Origin: Erythroxylum novogranatense
Taxonomy: Eukaryota > Streptophyta > Magnoliopsida > Malpighiales > Erythroxylaceae
Direction: 5' to 3'
DNA length: 64,000 bases
NCBI GenBank assembly: GCA_029891385.1
Contig: CM057235.1
Location: 23,615,120 to 23,679,119, forward strand
The position numbers and the translations under genes were made by a program. Positions within the stretch are counted from its first letter, which is position 1, and every line of letters begins with the position of its first letter. The notes under the pieces are model-generated. The model saw only the letters and a program-made list of their open reading frames with translations. It was not told the DNA's origin and ran no database searches. This document shows, piece by piece, positions 47,773 through 59,066 of the stretch.

Positions 47773-49676
47773 TCATTTGATTATAGAACATTACTACTGA
47801 GCATTCACAAACCAAGACATCTAGTCAAAATTGCAATAAAACCATATCCCAACCCTTAAGAGCATTAACACTTCATTCCATTATAGTACATCAAATAATA
47901 TTTTTACAAAGAAAGAAAATACCCTGGTCGATTCTTGTATTGCCATAGGAAATGAATTTAAATCATCTTTGGTTGCTACATCATTAGACACTATGTGTCC
48001 ATGATCTTGCAAAATGAGAGGATAATTGTTTGTTTCTTTGTGAAGAAAAAGTGAACTAAACATATTTACTACATCAGAAACAATCAAAAGGCAAGTTTTT
48101 ATGCGACATTTTGGCTTGCAATTAACCTACAACAAACTAACCTCAGCAATACATCGAAAAGGAAAAATAAGGTGCTTAGGCTGAGTTTATGAGAGAAGCA
48201 AAAGGAAATAAGTTTGATCCTTAACCTGTAAAGTCAGATGAAAGAACTTACAACACACACTACCATATGGCATTAACATGTGCTTTTACTTGTCTAATTT
48301 AGATGCCTATCCCATTATTATAACATTCTCCTAGTAGAAATGTAATGCTATATGTTCTTCCATAGTATCACTTTTGCTTTGCAAATATTTTTTCATAGAA
48401 ATTGACCATCAAGTGAAAACCTAAGAACTTTGAAAAGGTTACAATAAATAAACATAAGATCTATGACTTTAGTCCACCTTGGTTTCTTTTTAAGCATGCA
48501 TTCAACAAAATTTATATGAGTTTGTTTACAAAGAACAACTTCATTTGTTAACTTACTATTGGTCAGTAATAAATTTCTAAGTTATGAATGCAAATTCATA
48601 GTCCACATCCCTAACATTTTTCATAAGAAAGTAACATTACACATTCTTTTTTTAACATTACACATTCTTTTTTTAGAGAATTTGTTCCTCTCTTATTTAG
48701 AATAAACCATATAATGTTTCACTCAATTGAAATAATGGAAGATGAAGATCTATGTCAAAGAAATAAATGCAAATAAAGGTACAAACTTTAGGCATGTGAG
48801 ATAGTTACCATTTCTTTTGAGAGCTTTAGAACAAAAGGCTCTTTTTTTTTTTTGAAGATGGATGAAGAAAATTGGCATAATGCCTAGAAGCAACATAATC
48901 AAATTCCATACTATTAGTGACCTTCATAAAAGCACCTAATTTTCATTTCAATAAAGAAATGTAAAGATTTTCATTGAAAAATGATGTTCCTACATTTATA
49001 TGGAAATAAAACAGTGATATTTTCTAGCATATACCAAACGTAATTCTCGTATTACAAAGAACATCTGGATTAGGAGTTCGACCACATCAATTGTAACATC
49101 CTGTTACTCATGATAAGGCTAGAATAGTGTATAAGAGAGGTAAATGAGAAATTAGAATGGGCATTTCATACTTATCCATAATATGGCATACACATACACA
49201 TGAATATTGATTGTGCACATTAATATGATTGTACATACATTCATTGACATATTTCTGCTTAAAATTGATCTATAAATGTGAATTGTGGATTTGATTTGTC
49301 TTGAAAATTAAATTGGAGTGTATTAAAATTGATTTAGTAATTTTTGGTGATATTTCAAATATTTTAGAAATTGGGGTATTTTGGACTAAGAAAAATGTAG
49401 AAATAAGACGCCAATGGAAGTGTGACATGTGGTAGCTTCATATGGATCACAAATAGCTTATATGCATTGGTGACATGTGGCAGTGTATCATGAATACACG
49501 TAGTCATGTTTGGTATAGCAAATTTTCGGCAGCTCTCACCAAAAACAGACATCACAAAACTCTATCCTTGTTAATTGTTCATCCATCACCGAAACAACTT
49601 GTTTCTTAGGTTTGTGTAATTGGCTAAGGATTCTTAAATCAAAGTAAGAATTTAGTTATAATGTGGGCTAAGGTAA

Positions 49677-49684
49677 GGTGAGAT
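49677..49684. other. hAT target-site duplication, left
   Basis: GGTGAGAT is identical to 53082-53089. An undisturbed paralogous site at 53224-53231 has a single copy. Confidence 0.93.
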
Positions 49685-49909
49685 CAGGGCCGACCCTGGG
49701 CAGGGGCTAGTAGGGCACCTGCCCAGGGCCCTCTATAAGAGGGGGCCCCTCAGCCCCCTCTTTAAATAACTTTACAACGTTAAAGCCTGGCAGGTTACAA
49801 ACAAAGCAGCACTTTGGACTAAATGGATACACCAAATCCATCTTCAAGGCCGTAAATTCTGGCATATAGACACTTCTCGTTTGTCTTTAACGTTGTAGAT
49901 GACTATAAC

Positions 49910-49974
49910 GTTATAGTCATTTAATGACTATAACATTATATTCATTAACGTTATAGTCATTTAATGACTATAAC
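49910..49974. repeat. Two near-perfect 25-bp palindromes in the hAT 5' subterminal region
   Basis: GTTATAGTCATT, a single T, and its complement AATGACTATAAC form a palindrome at 49910-49934, repeated at 49950-49974. They may bind transposase; that role is inference. Confidence 0.85.
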
Positions 49975-50402
49975 ATTATTATAACAAAAAATTAAAGTAA
50001 AGGTAATTTTGTGGTCCTAACGCTTATAAATAGTTCTGAAATATTGAATTATACTTGTACCTTCTGATTGCTTTATTTTTATCAATATATATATTTAAAG
50101 TACTCCAACTCAAAAATTAGCAGCAAAAAATTTTATGATTCTGTCTTCTGAGTTCTGAGTATAATTTAAAGGTAAATTTTCTGATTTTTAATATATTTTT
50201 ATTCTTTGTTTTTTATTTTTAATATTAGATATTAAATTTTGCTATTTATTTTTTCTTGTATTACAAATATAATACCATTTATATATCTTTGTGATATATT
50301 GTGAAGCTGTTGGAGTTTGGTTGTGCCTACATACTTCTTTCAGTTCCATACAGGTGCTTTTGTTCTTTTTCTAATCCAAATGTGTTATAATTAGTTTATA
50401 TT

Positions 50403-52901
50403 ATGTTGCCTAAAAAGCATTTGTCTGGAAGTGAAAAAAGGAAAAAAAAAAGAAAACAAGTAGCACAGTTGATAGAATCCCAAAAAGGAGCAATAAATAA
50501 ATTTATTAAAAGAGTAGACTCCTCTAGTGAGAGTCGTGAAAAATTAGGTGAAGGTGGTTTTGAACAACATAAAGAAACTTAAGTGATGAGATTCATATTC
50601 ACGAGGATATTAGAAATTTGAGTGAGGATGATCATGTACCAAATGCATCCACTTTAGAAAATTTACAGTATATTGAGCAAATAAGCCCTATATTGGACTT
50701 TTATGATCCTAAGAATTGGGATAATCTTGATAATACAGCAAGGGATATTTTAGTTGAAAAATGGTCTATAAGAGAGTTGAATCTTATGTTTCCTTTAGAC
50801 AATACCTCTCGTCATTTTTTATATTCTTATTATTATAGAAATTTGAGTAATGGAGAGATTAGCGATAGAAAATGGTTGGTTTATTCTAAACATGTAGATA
50901 AAGTATATTGTTTTTGTTGTAAATTGTTCAAACCTACCAACAAACAAAGTAGATTAGCAAATGACGGATTTAGAGATTGGAAGCATCTTAGTGAGAGACT
51001 TAAAGAACATGAGAATTGCATTGAGCATATGACTAATATGAGAACGTGGAATGAATTAAGAGTAAGATTGAGCAAAAATCAAACATTTGATAAAGATTTG
51101 CAACAAGAAATTGTAAAAGAAAAAGAACGTTGGAGACAAGTTTTGATAAGAATAGTTTCTGTTGTGAAATATCTTTCTTGCTAAATATAATTTAGCTTTT
51201 CGAGGATCCAATGAGAAACTTTACCAAGATGGTAATGGTAATTTTTTAGGATTGATTGAGATGATTGAAGGATTTGATTTGATAATGCAAGATCATGTTA
51301 GACGTATTCAAAATCATGAAATTCATCATCATTATCTTGGTCACAAAATTCAAAATGAGTTGATTTCTCTATTAGCCCATAACGTTAGAAGTTCTATCAT
51401 AGGGATCATTAAAGAGGCGAAATACTTTTCTATTATTCTTGACTGTACCCCAGATTTGAGTCATCAAGAACAAATGAGTTTGTTAGTACGATGTGTAAAT
51501 ATGTCAAATAAAAAAATAAAAATAGAGGAGTACTTTTTAGAGTTCTTAAAGGTAGATGACACATCTGGATTAGGACTTTTCAATGAATTATTGAATGCAT
51601 TTAATTCTCTTGATCTTAATGTTTATAATGTAAGGGGTCAAGGATATGACAATGGTTCTAATATGAAGGGAAAACACCAAGGGGTTCAAAAGCGATTACT
51701 TGAAATAAATCCAAGAGCATTATATATGCCATGTGCTTGTCATTATCTTAATCTTACTCTTAGTGATATGACACATTCTTATGTTAAAGCTGTTTCATTT
51801 TTTGGAGCCGTGCAACGTATGTATGCATTATTTTCAAGTTCTCCTAAAAGGTGGAAGGTTTTGCTTGATAATGTTTTAGGCTTAACTATAAAATCGTTGT
51901 CCAACACTCGTTGGGAGAGTCAAATAAAAAGTGTTAAAGCTATTAGATTTCAAGCTCCTAAAATAAGATTGGCTTTGATGGAATTATCTATATCTTGTGA
52001 TGATGTCAAGTCAAAGAGTGAAGCAGAAAGCTTGGTTAGTGTACTTGAGAGTTTTGAGTTTTTACTTGGTATGGTTATTTGGTATGATATTTTATTCGTT
52101 ATTAACATGGTGAGTAAAAAGTTGCAATCTAAATCTATGTGCATTAATGCTACCATAAAGCAATTAGAAGGTGTGATGATATTTTTTGAGAAATATAGAG
52201 ATGAAGGGTTTAGCTCTAGTATGAATATTGCCAAAAGTCTTGCGCTTGATATGAATATAGTGCCTACATTTCCAACTAGATGTTGTGGTATTAGGAAAAG
52301 ACAATTTGATGAAATTAACCATAATGAAGAAATACAATCAGCTGAGGATTCTTTCAGGGTTAATTACTTTCTAGTTGTTGTGGATATGACAATTACTTCG
52401 TTAAAGAATAGATTTGAATAATTAACGACATTTGATAATATTTTTGGATTTTTATTTGATTCAAATAAGTTGAAGTCATTAGATGATTACGAATTAAGAA
52501 AATGTTGTACTAATTTTACGATGACTTTTTCTCATGATAATGTGTCTGATGTAGATTTAGATGATCTTTTTTCTGAATTAAAAGTATTGCAAATGACTTT
52601 GCCAAATGAGTTAATGTCATCAATTGAAATATTAGAATTTGTTCAAGCTGTAGATTGTTATCCAAATATTTCAATTGGTTATCGAATTCTATTGACTATA
52701 CCTGTAATTGTAGCATCGACTGAGAGAAGTTTTTCAAAGTTAAAATTATTAAAAACCTACTTGAGGTCATCAATGTCACAAGAAAGGTTAAATAGTTTAG
52801 CTATGTTATGTATTGAGAATGATATGTTGGACAATATTGATCTTGATAATATTATTAATGATTTTGCATCTAGAAATGCACGGAGAAATTGCTTTTCATA
52901 A
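50403..52901 (+). pseudogene. hAT transposase, TTF-type zinc finger / ZMYM1-like, three breaks
   Basis: It would cut and join the element ends as a dimer in the nucleus. The ATG at 50403 begins MLPKKHLSGSEKRKKKRKQ, a usual start for this family with a basic stretch. Then come the TTF-type zinc finger (YCFCCKLF, about 50905-50930), a DUF4371-like region, the RNase H-fold core with IILDCTPD and [16 protein letters not shown], and a C-terminal hAT dimerisation segment (STERSFSKLKLLKTYLRSSM, 52718-52780). Breaks are a frameshift near 50575, a one-base slip near 51177 and a TAA at 52419-52421. The rest is open, so decay is light. The stop at 52901 leaves about 180 bp to the end. Confidence 0.9.
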
Positions 52902-53081
52902 ATCATGATTCTTTGTGTATTTGTTAGTGTTATGATCATTTAATATTTAGTTGGTTATGTAAACTTATAAATTAAGTCATTTATGTTTCATACAAATATG
53001 TAAACTTAAGCATATTGTCAATTTATTGGGGTCCTTTTTTTAATTTCGCCCAGGGCATATAAAACTATAGGAACGGCCCTG

Positions 53082-53265
53082 GGTGAGATATATTTGCGTT
53101 AAGTAGCATGAAAGTCATGACAATCCATAACTTTACATATCATTTCATTTCTCCACCACTATAATTAACATGCAAAATCATGGATCAAAGAATTTTTCAA
53201 GGTTGTAATGTGGGCTAACGTAAGGTGAGATATGTTTGGGTTAAGTAACAGGAAAGTCATCAAAG
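53082..53265. repeat. Tandemly duplicated hAT flank with an empty target site
   Basis: The sequence around the insertion (ATGTGGGCTAAGGTAAGGTG, 49660-49680, plus 53082-53130) is repeated at about 53206-53265 as ATGTGGGCTAACGTAAGGTG continuing uninterrupted into ATATGTTTGGGTTAAGTA. The second copy shows the pre-insertion state. Confidence 0.88.
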
Positions 53266-53559
53266 CTAGTGAAACAAAGCAACACTCATAAAAAACTAGG
53301 TCCCATCAGCTATGACGAATGCAACATTTATGTTTCACAACCCAATTCAGCTCTCACACACAAACTACATGAAGCATATACCAATATGAAGGCAACACTC
53401 ATACAATTGATGACAATACATTGAAACCACAAAAGAGTTAACCTTCCAAGCCAACATCTACCTCATATTTAAAATACTCAAACAGCCCATTCATCACAAC
53501 CTTAGGAGAATGCATTAATCATAAACAACTTTTCAACACTTATGCACTTGCTCCTAGAT

Positions 53560-53720
53560 ACATTTATTTTTTAAAAAAAAATCATTCTTTTTCTTTTTCT
53601 TCTTTCTTTCTTTTTCTTTTTCTTTTTTTTTCTTTTTTTTTCTTTTTCTTTTTCTTTTGCTTTTGCTTTCTCTTTTGCTTTTCTCTTTTTTTTTTGCTTT
53701 TGTCTTTTTTTTCTCTCTTT
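53560..53720. repeat. Polypyrimidine (T/C) tract
   Basis: About 150 bp of TTTTTC and TTTTCTTTT repeats with occasional G, within the UTR of the Athila-like element. Confidence 0.9.
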
Positions 53721-54517
53721 TCCTTATAAAAATTAAAATAAACTACATCAACATAGGAATTTCAATGATAAGACATAACAAAACATCCCAACATTAACCA
53801 ACCCACACATATGTACACCCCCACATTTACACTTTTGTACATCCACAAACTCATCAATCACAAATGCTCCACTAGCTTTATGACTTGGGTAAGAATTTTG
53901 GTTAAGTTTAAAAGCATAAAATGTGGTTTATACAAAAATAAAGGTATATCTCTCAAAGGGAGTTAACAAGGGAAAAACCATGTTAATAGGGTAGGCTATT
54001 TAGGCTAATGTAGTTCGAATAAACAAAGAATGCTTAATCATTTCCATGTTAATGCATGTGATAAAAATGTGGTCTTGAAAAAAAATTCAAGGGAAAATCA
54101 GGATGTACATGTCATGAAGGTTTCACATTATCAAAAAACAATAAGACTGATATGAATGTGTCAATTAAATAAGGCTCAAAATCTCACCAACTTTGTCTAC
54201 TACTAGCCATTACTCTTCTAAAATTAATGCATATCGACCAATCACAAGAGAAAAAATACATGCTAAAGTTGCCATGAAATTCTCTATTCATGACTTTATA
54301 GTCCTAGAAGCAACAAAAAACGAGAAAATATTTGTTTGTTTGTTTTATTCTTTCTCTCATTTTGATTAAAAACTTAAAACAAGTAAAACAAACAAATTCA
54401 AAAAAACGCATGCATATAAAAAGTAATGTTAAAATGTAAAGGAAAAGAAATTTACTTCCTTTGGGTTGCCTCCCAAGAAACATCTTTGTTTAGGGTCGTT
54501 GGCTCGACTCCTTCTCC

Positions 54518-55461
54518 TTACGTAACATAATTATGATCTTCAGGTATTATAATTAGCGCCACTTCTACGCAAGGTAGTTCTGGATAAGGCTTTAGTTGAT
54601 TATCATCCTCATTCAGTGTCTTCTCTATCCTCAGATTCTTAATCCCGATTGAGTCAATACACTCCGAAAATATTTCGAACATCTCTTCACCTTTTTCTTC
54701 ATCATTTAATTCCTCCAATATGTTACATAAAGGTAAAGAGAAATAGTCTAAAAAATAATCATGGAATTATTACTTACCTCCGAGCTAAAAGATGTGTCCC
54801 TTTTGGTTTCGAGCTCCTTTTCAACTTCTTCGACACAAGCAATTTATTGAGGGTTGACCTTAAAATTCTCAAGCTCCTTATCACTTTGTAAAGTTTCCGC
54901 ACAAACCTCTATTGGGTACACCTCAAGTTAATACGGCTGCTGATCTTCGCGTTACTGTTCCAAATGATTAATATCTCCCCATCGAGGCAACGCATCTTGC
55001 TAGAATTGTAGAGCATCCTGTCAGATTTGTTGTATACCTTGCTAAAACAATTGTTGCATGTTATGTTGAAACTGCTGCACATCTTGTTGAATTTGAAGAT
55101 TGTTAACAGCCATAATATTAAGCATTGCTTCTAGAGATGTACCTGAATTACGTTGGCTCTATGAATTTTGGGTGCTAGACCATGTATTTTTGGAAATTGC
55201 CCTCCATCCTTCTGAAATTGTAGAGTATTCTACTGCAATTGCAAAGTGGTAGCCTTCATAATATTAATCAACTCTTCCAGAGATGCACCAGAGTCATAAT
55301 AGGAAGTTTCTGGTCTATATAAGAATTATTGTGTGTCCTACAAACTATCATGAAATTAATTCTAATAATTATCCCATCCATAACAAAAGTTATGTTGATC
55401 AGTCCAAACATTGTTATAGGATTGAGAATATGAATTATAAAATAAATTACCTCCGTCCATA
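54518..55461 (-). pseudogene. Athila-like gag C-terminal fragment
   Basis: The ATG at 55461 begins MDGGNLFYNSYSQSYNNVWT, similar in pattern to the Tyr/Asn-rich linker after the gag zinc finger of Athila/Tat proteins. GASLEELINIMKATTLQLQ follows, then a long decayed stretch. A last open piece (54518-54718) contains YPELPCVEVALIIIPEDHNY, recalling the PELPxVELKPLPxHLKY linker before RT in this group. Several stops and frame changes occur. No protease or RT follows; the next motif is the post-pol GGGAGGCAACCC. Function is lost. Confidence 0.5.
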
Positions 55462-55602
55462 TCGAAATCTTTTTTTTACAAACACAAAACGAAAAAATGA
55501 AAAGATCACGAAATAAACGAAAAGAAATCAATTATGAACAAATATATACAAAATACCAATTAAATCAAAAACTAAAACTAAAAATAAAACTAAAACACCG
55601 CA

Positions 55603-55621
55603 CTCTTTAAAAGCGACGCCA
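55603..55621 (-). other. Primer binding site, tRNA-Asp type
   Basis: The minus strand reads TGGCGTCGCTTTTAAAG, a degraded TGGCGCCGTTGCCGGGG, five bases after the LTR end. Confidence 0.6.
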
Positions 55622-55625
55622 AAAT

Positions 55626-57171
55626 TGACTGCATGTCGTTATGCTAGTCAAAATAAAATAATTAAATCTATTATTATAGCAGTGATGAGTCTAGGTCGAT
55701 CATCCACAGAGTGTGTGTAAAGTTTATGAAATGAAATTAACTGATGTTTAGGTTTAACGCGGTGTTTTGTTTTTGAAATAAGAAAATAAAATAAAACTAG
55801 ACTAATAAAAATAAATTAAAGAAAATATACGAAAAATGATAAAAGTGAAAAATTCAGTAGAGACTCAATTCTTTGGTTCAATCTCGGTCTACACCCTAAT
55901 TAAGCATATTTCATTGATTTATTATTCTCAAACCTCTCCTAGCAATTATTAATCGTGGGTTAATAATTAACCCGAGTTTTTCCTTTGGTTTTTGTTTAAT
56001 CAAGCTATGATTATTAATTAAACATAACCATCGAATAACCTAGGATACGATTTCTAGATTTAGTTAAGTAGTAACATTACGAATTAGAAAAACTGATTAA
56101 TCAAGGCAACAATCACATACGAAGCATCATTTAACCTAGTTCATGTTATCTTTAATGATTACGAATCATTAATCGCTACATATGAATTTCAACATAATAA
56201 TTACACATTATATCAAAATTTTAACAATGGATTCACAATTAAATGATTCAATGAGCACATTAAAATTATCTTTTCATACTACTCAATGGGTTCATACACA
56301 AATAACCAAATAATAACAAAAATTCAATTATCTATGCACAATACCCAAATTAATGAATATAGGATAACACAATCAATTTCTAATGAAAGAAAGAAACAAC
56401 AAAATAATAAAAAATTCTTAACCCGGGTTGTCAGTGTTGATGTCGCCTCCAAACCAGAGTTGGAACATCTAGCTCCCCATGAATCCCTGCTGATAAAATG
56501 TTTCATCCCCCATTAAGTTTCCCTAGCCGAAACCCCTTTTAACTCTCTTCACTGCACCTCCCTCTCTTTTTTTTCATACAACTCTCTTCTCTATTTACTC
56601 TCACTATTCATCGATGTGACAAATAAACTCCTTGGTTATGTTACTATTCACATTTTCACTCCTTTCTATGGCTACCTTCTTACGCAGCTCTCTTACGCCC
56701 CCATCACTATTCTTAATATGATGAATAAGTATGTTGGCCACATTACTATTCATTCAAAAACCCTTACATTTGCTCCCTTTTGAAACGCATTCCTCGTCTG
56801 CGTGAAATGTAGATATGGTCTGCGTTTTTCACGCAGATGTTGGACATCTTGGAGTTGTGCGTTTTCTTCATGCTTCACTGTCGTTTTTGTCTCTTTTTCC
56901 AGCTGTCCATCTTCATTCACTATTCTTTGCATTTTTTTCTTCTTTTAATTTTGTTCATGTCTTTTAATTATCTTGTTCTTGCTTCATCAAGACAAGTAAA
57001 AATTAATCTTCAGAAAATGATCAAAATATTGAGCTTCGACTCACTTTAACTTCTTTGCTTTTGACTTATACCTAAAATTACATATGTGTCAAAGTGAGTA
57101 TCTTAAGCAATTTCAAGTTGTTAATCACTAAGTGTTATGAAATAATTAAACAATCAATTAAGCACATATCA
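55626..57171 (-). repeat. 5' LTR of the Athila-like element (about 1,546 bp)
   Basis: On the minus strand it begins TGATATGTGCTTAATTG and ends CATGCAGTCA. The outer border coincides with an abrupt break in the protease of the neighbouring gypsy relic. The ORFs at 56286-56516 and on its complement have no known domain. Confidence 0.65.
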
Positions 57172-57884
57172 AGAGGGTTGTATAGTGGGTCCCATATGAG
57201 AGGTAAGATGGGATTGAATGAAGTTATTAGTGGAGCCACCATTAATCAAAACCACTACTAGTTTGCCATTAACTGTGCCAAAGAGCTTTAAGGTAAAAGG
57301 AACGAATTGTCCCTTAAAAGCAAGGAAGGAGATTTGTTGGGTGAGGAGTGATGTTTTGAATGTGAGTGACGGTTGGGGACCAGGGAGTGTGGATGGTTCA
57401 GGTTTTGCCGATTTCTCTTTTGCATTAGTTTCTGCAATTACATAAAGAGATTGTGGGGTTTACAGTGATGCCCAGGTACAAATCGTTCATCACAATTAAA
57501 ACACCACCTTTTTTCTCATTTGGAAGCCATCTCCATAGGGGTCAATCGTTTGATAGGTAAGCCCACATTTTTTGCAGCGGAAATGATAGCAGTTGGTGTG
57601 TTGGTTTAGGTGTTAAAGGGGGGTTGAGTGAGTGTTTGGCGTTGTGGTGGAGATGGAATTATGGAAGGAAGATTTAGAGTAGGGTGGTTTGGAAGCATTG
57701 AGTTTATCGTCAATAAGTTTTTACCATGCCCACAACATCTGGCAAGGTTTGGGGTTTGAGGATGAATAATTCCCATTAAATATTGGCCTTTAGTCCGAAC
57801 AAGAAGAAATTAAGCAAATTAGTGTTACTTAGGCCATGAATGTGAGTGGAGATGGCCTCAAAATTAGACATATAGGCATCCATA

Positions 57885-58016
57885 GTGGTCGTTTGCTTTA
57901 ACTTATACAATTATGCCTTGTAGTTTACAAAAGAAGAAAGCCCATCCACAGTGGTCGTTTGCTTTAACTTATATAATTGTGCCTTGTAGTTTACAAAAGA
58001 AGCAGGCCCAATGGTG
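57885..58016. repeat. 66-bp tandem duplication within gypsy gag
   Basis: GTGGTCGTTTGCTTTAACTT starts at 57885 and 57951. The 66-bp period keeps the gag frame. Confidence 0.92.
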
Positions 58017-58443
58017 AGTTCCAATTTCCTTGTAAAAGCTTCCCAGGTGGACAACTAATAAGTGTACTGCATCCAATAGAACCATTGCAATACCGTTTCG
58101 GACATGTAAAATGCGGCAATTGTGAGTTTATGCTTCAATGGAGTTTAGTGATAAGCAAAAAAAAATGTTCGACTTGGAGTAACCAACCTAGCACATTATC
58201 CCCTAAAAGCAAAGATATTTCCAATGTAGGCAGCTAGAAAATATTAATGGGTAAAGTGGAGAGTTGTATGGCGGGGTTCGGGGGTGGAGAGGGTGGTGGA
58301 AAGGATGAGTACAAGGATGAGGGCATTGGTTGATATAGGGTCAGGGAAAGCAAAGTGATTGGGAAAGAGGATGAAAGAGGTAGAAGAGGGTAATAGAGGT
58401 TGTTTTTACAATTCGGTCATTTTAAAATGGAGTTCATTCATAG

Positions 58444-59032
58444 CAAACCATTGACCCAGGACGAGTTATTATAGGACCTCAAAAGAGTCAGAATGTTTGG
58501 AAAGTTGTTCCGTTAAATTAGAAAGCTACCCTTCCATGGCTGATTTGGCATGAGTGGTCAAATCTCTTTAATTTTAATTATAATTAAAGAGATATAATTT
58601 TAATAAAAGATTCTTATGATTTTTTCTATTTAAAAGAGAAGAGATTTTTAAAAACTAACACTTTTATCTTCTTTCTCTCAAATCAATTTGAGAATTGCTC
58701 TGTGTATACCATCAGAGGCTAAACACTTGAACAACTATTGATTGATCAATCAAAAAATATTTCAAAGTTTTTAACAGAAAAGAGAATAAGGTACGATTTT
58801 CTAAAGTTTTATGTTTTATTCAAATTTATTCAATTATCGGGATCCACTCAGAATTTGTAAAATTTTATTTTCTATTGTACCTGCAATTCGATCACGATTA
58901 GATTTTAATACTATTGACCCTAAATGAGTTGTTTTAGGGCCTTAAAAGAGTCAGAATGTTTGAAAAGTTGTTCTGTCATATTAGAAAGATGCTCCTCCAC
59001 AACTGATTTAGCACGAGTGGTCACTCCCTTTG
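58444..59032. repeat. Duplicated gag start flanking a 350-bp insert
   Basis: About 118 bp (58444-58561) recur at 58914-59032 with scattered differences (AAAGAGTCAGAATGTTTG...GAGTGGTCA). The 352-bp segment between begins with a perfect hairpin, ATCTCTTTAATT and AATTAAAGAGAT (58564-58595). It has a TATA-like TATTTAAAAG (58628) and may be a promoter or LTR piece. Confidence 0.75.
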
Positions 59033-59044
59033 TCATTTTGGGGT

Positions 59045-59062
59045 CTCTCGATGAAAGCACCA
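59045..59062 (-). other. Primer binding site of the gypsy relic
   Basis: The minus strand reads TGGTGCTTTCATCGAGAG, a form often seen next to plant gypsy LTRs. Confidence 0.55.
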
Positions 59063-59066
59063 AATA

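Larger units (their letters stand above)
47201..49684. other. Unassigned DNA left of the hAT element
   Basis: No gene is supported. TGTAACATCCTGTTACTC near 49092 resembles the start of a gypsy LTR but I cannot find its end. The last 30 bp belong to a tandem duplication that also flanks the hAT element. Confidence 0.35.
49685..53081 (+). mobile_element. hAT transposon with 8-bp TSD, nearly complete
   Basis: The 3,397-bp element starts CAGGGCCGACCCTGGGC and ends GAACGGCCCTG, giving a perfect 8-bp inverted end (CAGGGCCG) and shared CCCTGGGC subterminal motifs. The 8-bp TSD GGTGAGAT is typical of hAT. A single transposase gene on the plus strand fills 50403-52901. The 5' subterminal zone holds strong palindromes. 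Confidence 0.94.
53266..57171 (-). mobile_element. Athila/Tat-like gypsy derivative without pol
   Basis: On the minus strand: 5' LTR (55626-57171), tRNA-Asp-type primer site, a gag-like fragment, then TTTCTTGGGAGGCAACCC (about 54466-54483), a phrase normally found after pol in Athila-type elements, and a long UTR. RT, integrase and a 3' LTR are not visible. It is a large pol-less derivative; the left limit is approximate. Confidence 0.6.
57172..59036 (-). pseudogene. Ty3/gypsy gag and protease fragment
   Basis: The ATG at 59034-59036 begins MTKGVTTRAKSVVEEHLSNM. After a 350-bp insertion and duplication the gag core reads YMSETVLQWFYWMQ, LSTWEAFTRKLELTIGP, MSNFEAISTHIHGLS and LFGLKANI (58130-57740), the normal gag order. 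Then LFGTVNGKLVVVLINGGSTNNF (57210-57285) marks the protease; the catalytic Asp of DSGST is Asn here. Many stops occur, and an in-frame 66-bp duplication lies at 57885-58016. The reading ends NFIQ..MGPTIQPS at the LTR border of the Athila-like element. Chromovirus-like ancestry is inferred. Confidence 0.72.

Noticed and set aside
49092..49680. Possible gypsy LTR starting TGTAACATCC
   Set aside because: Only the first ten bases resemble an LTR end; no matching end, primer site or coding region was found.
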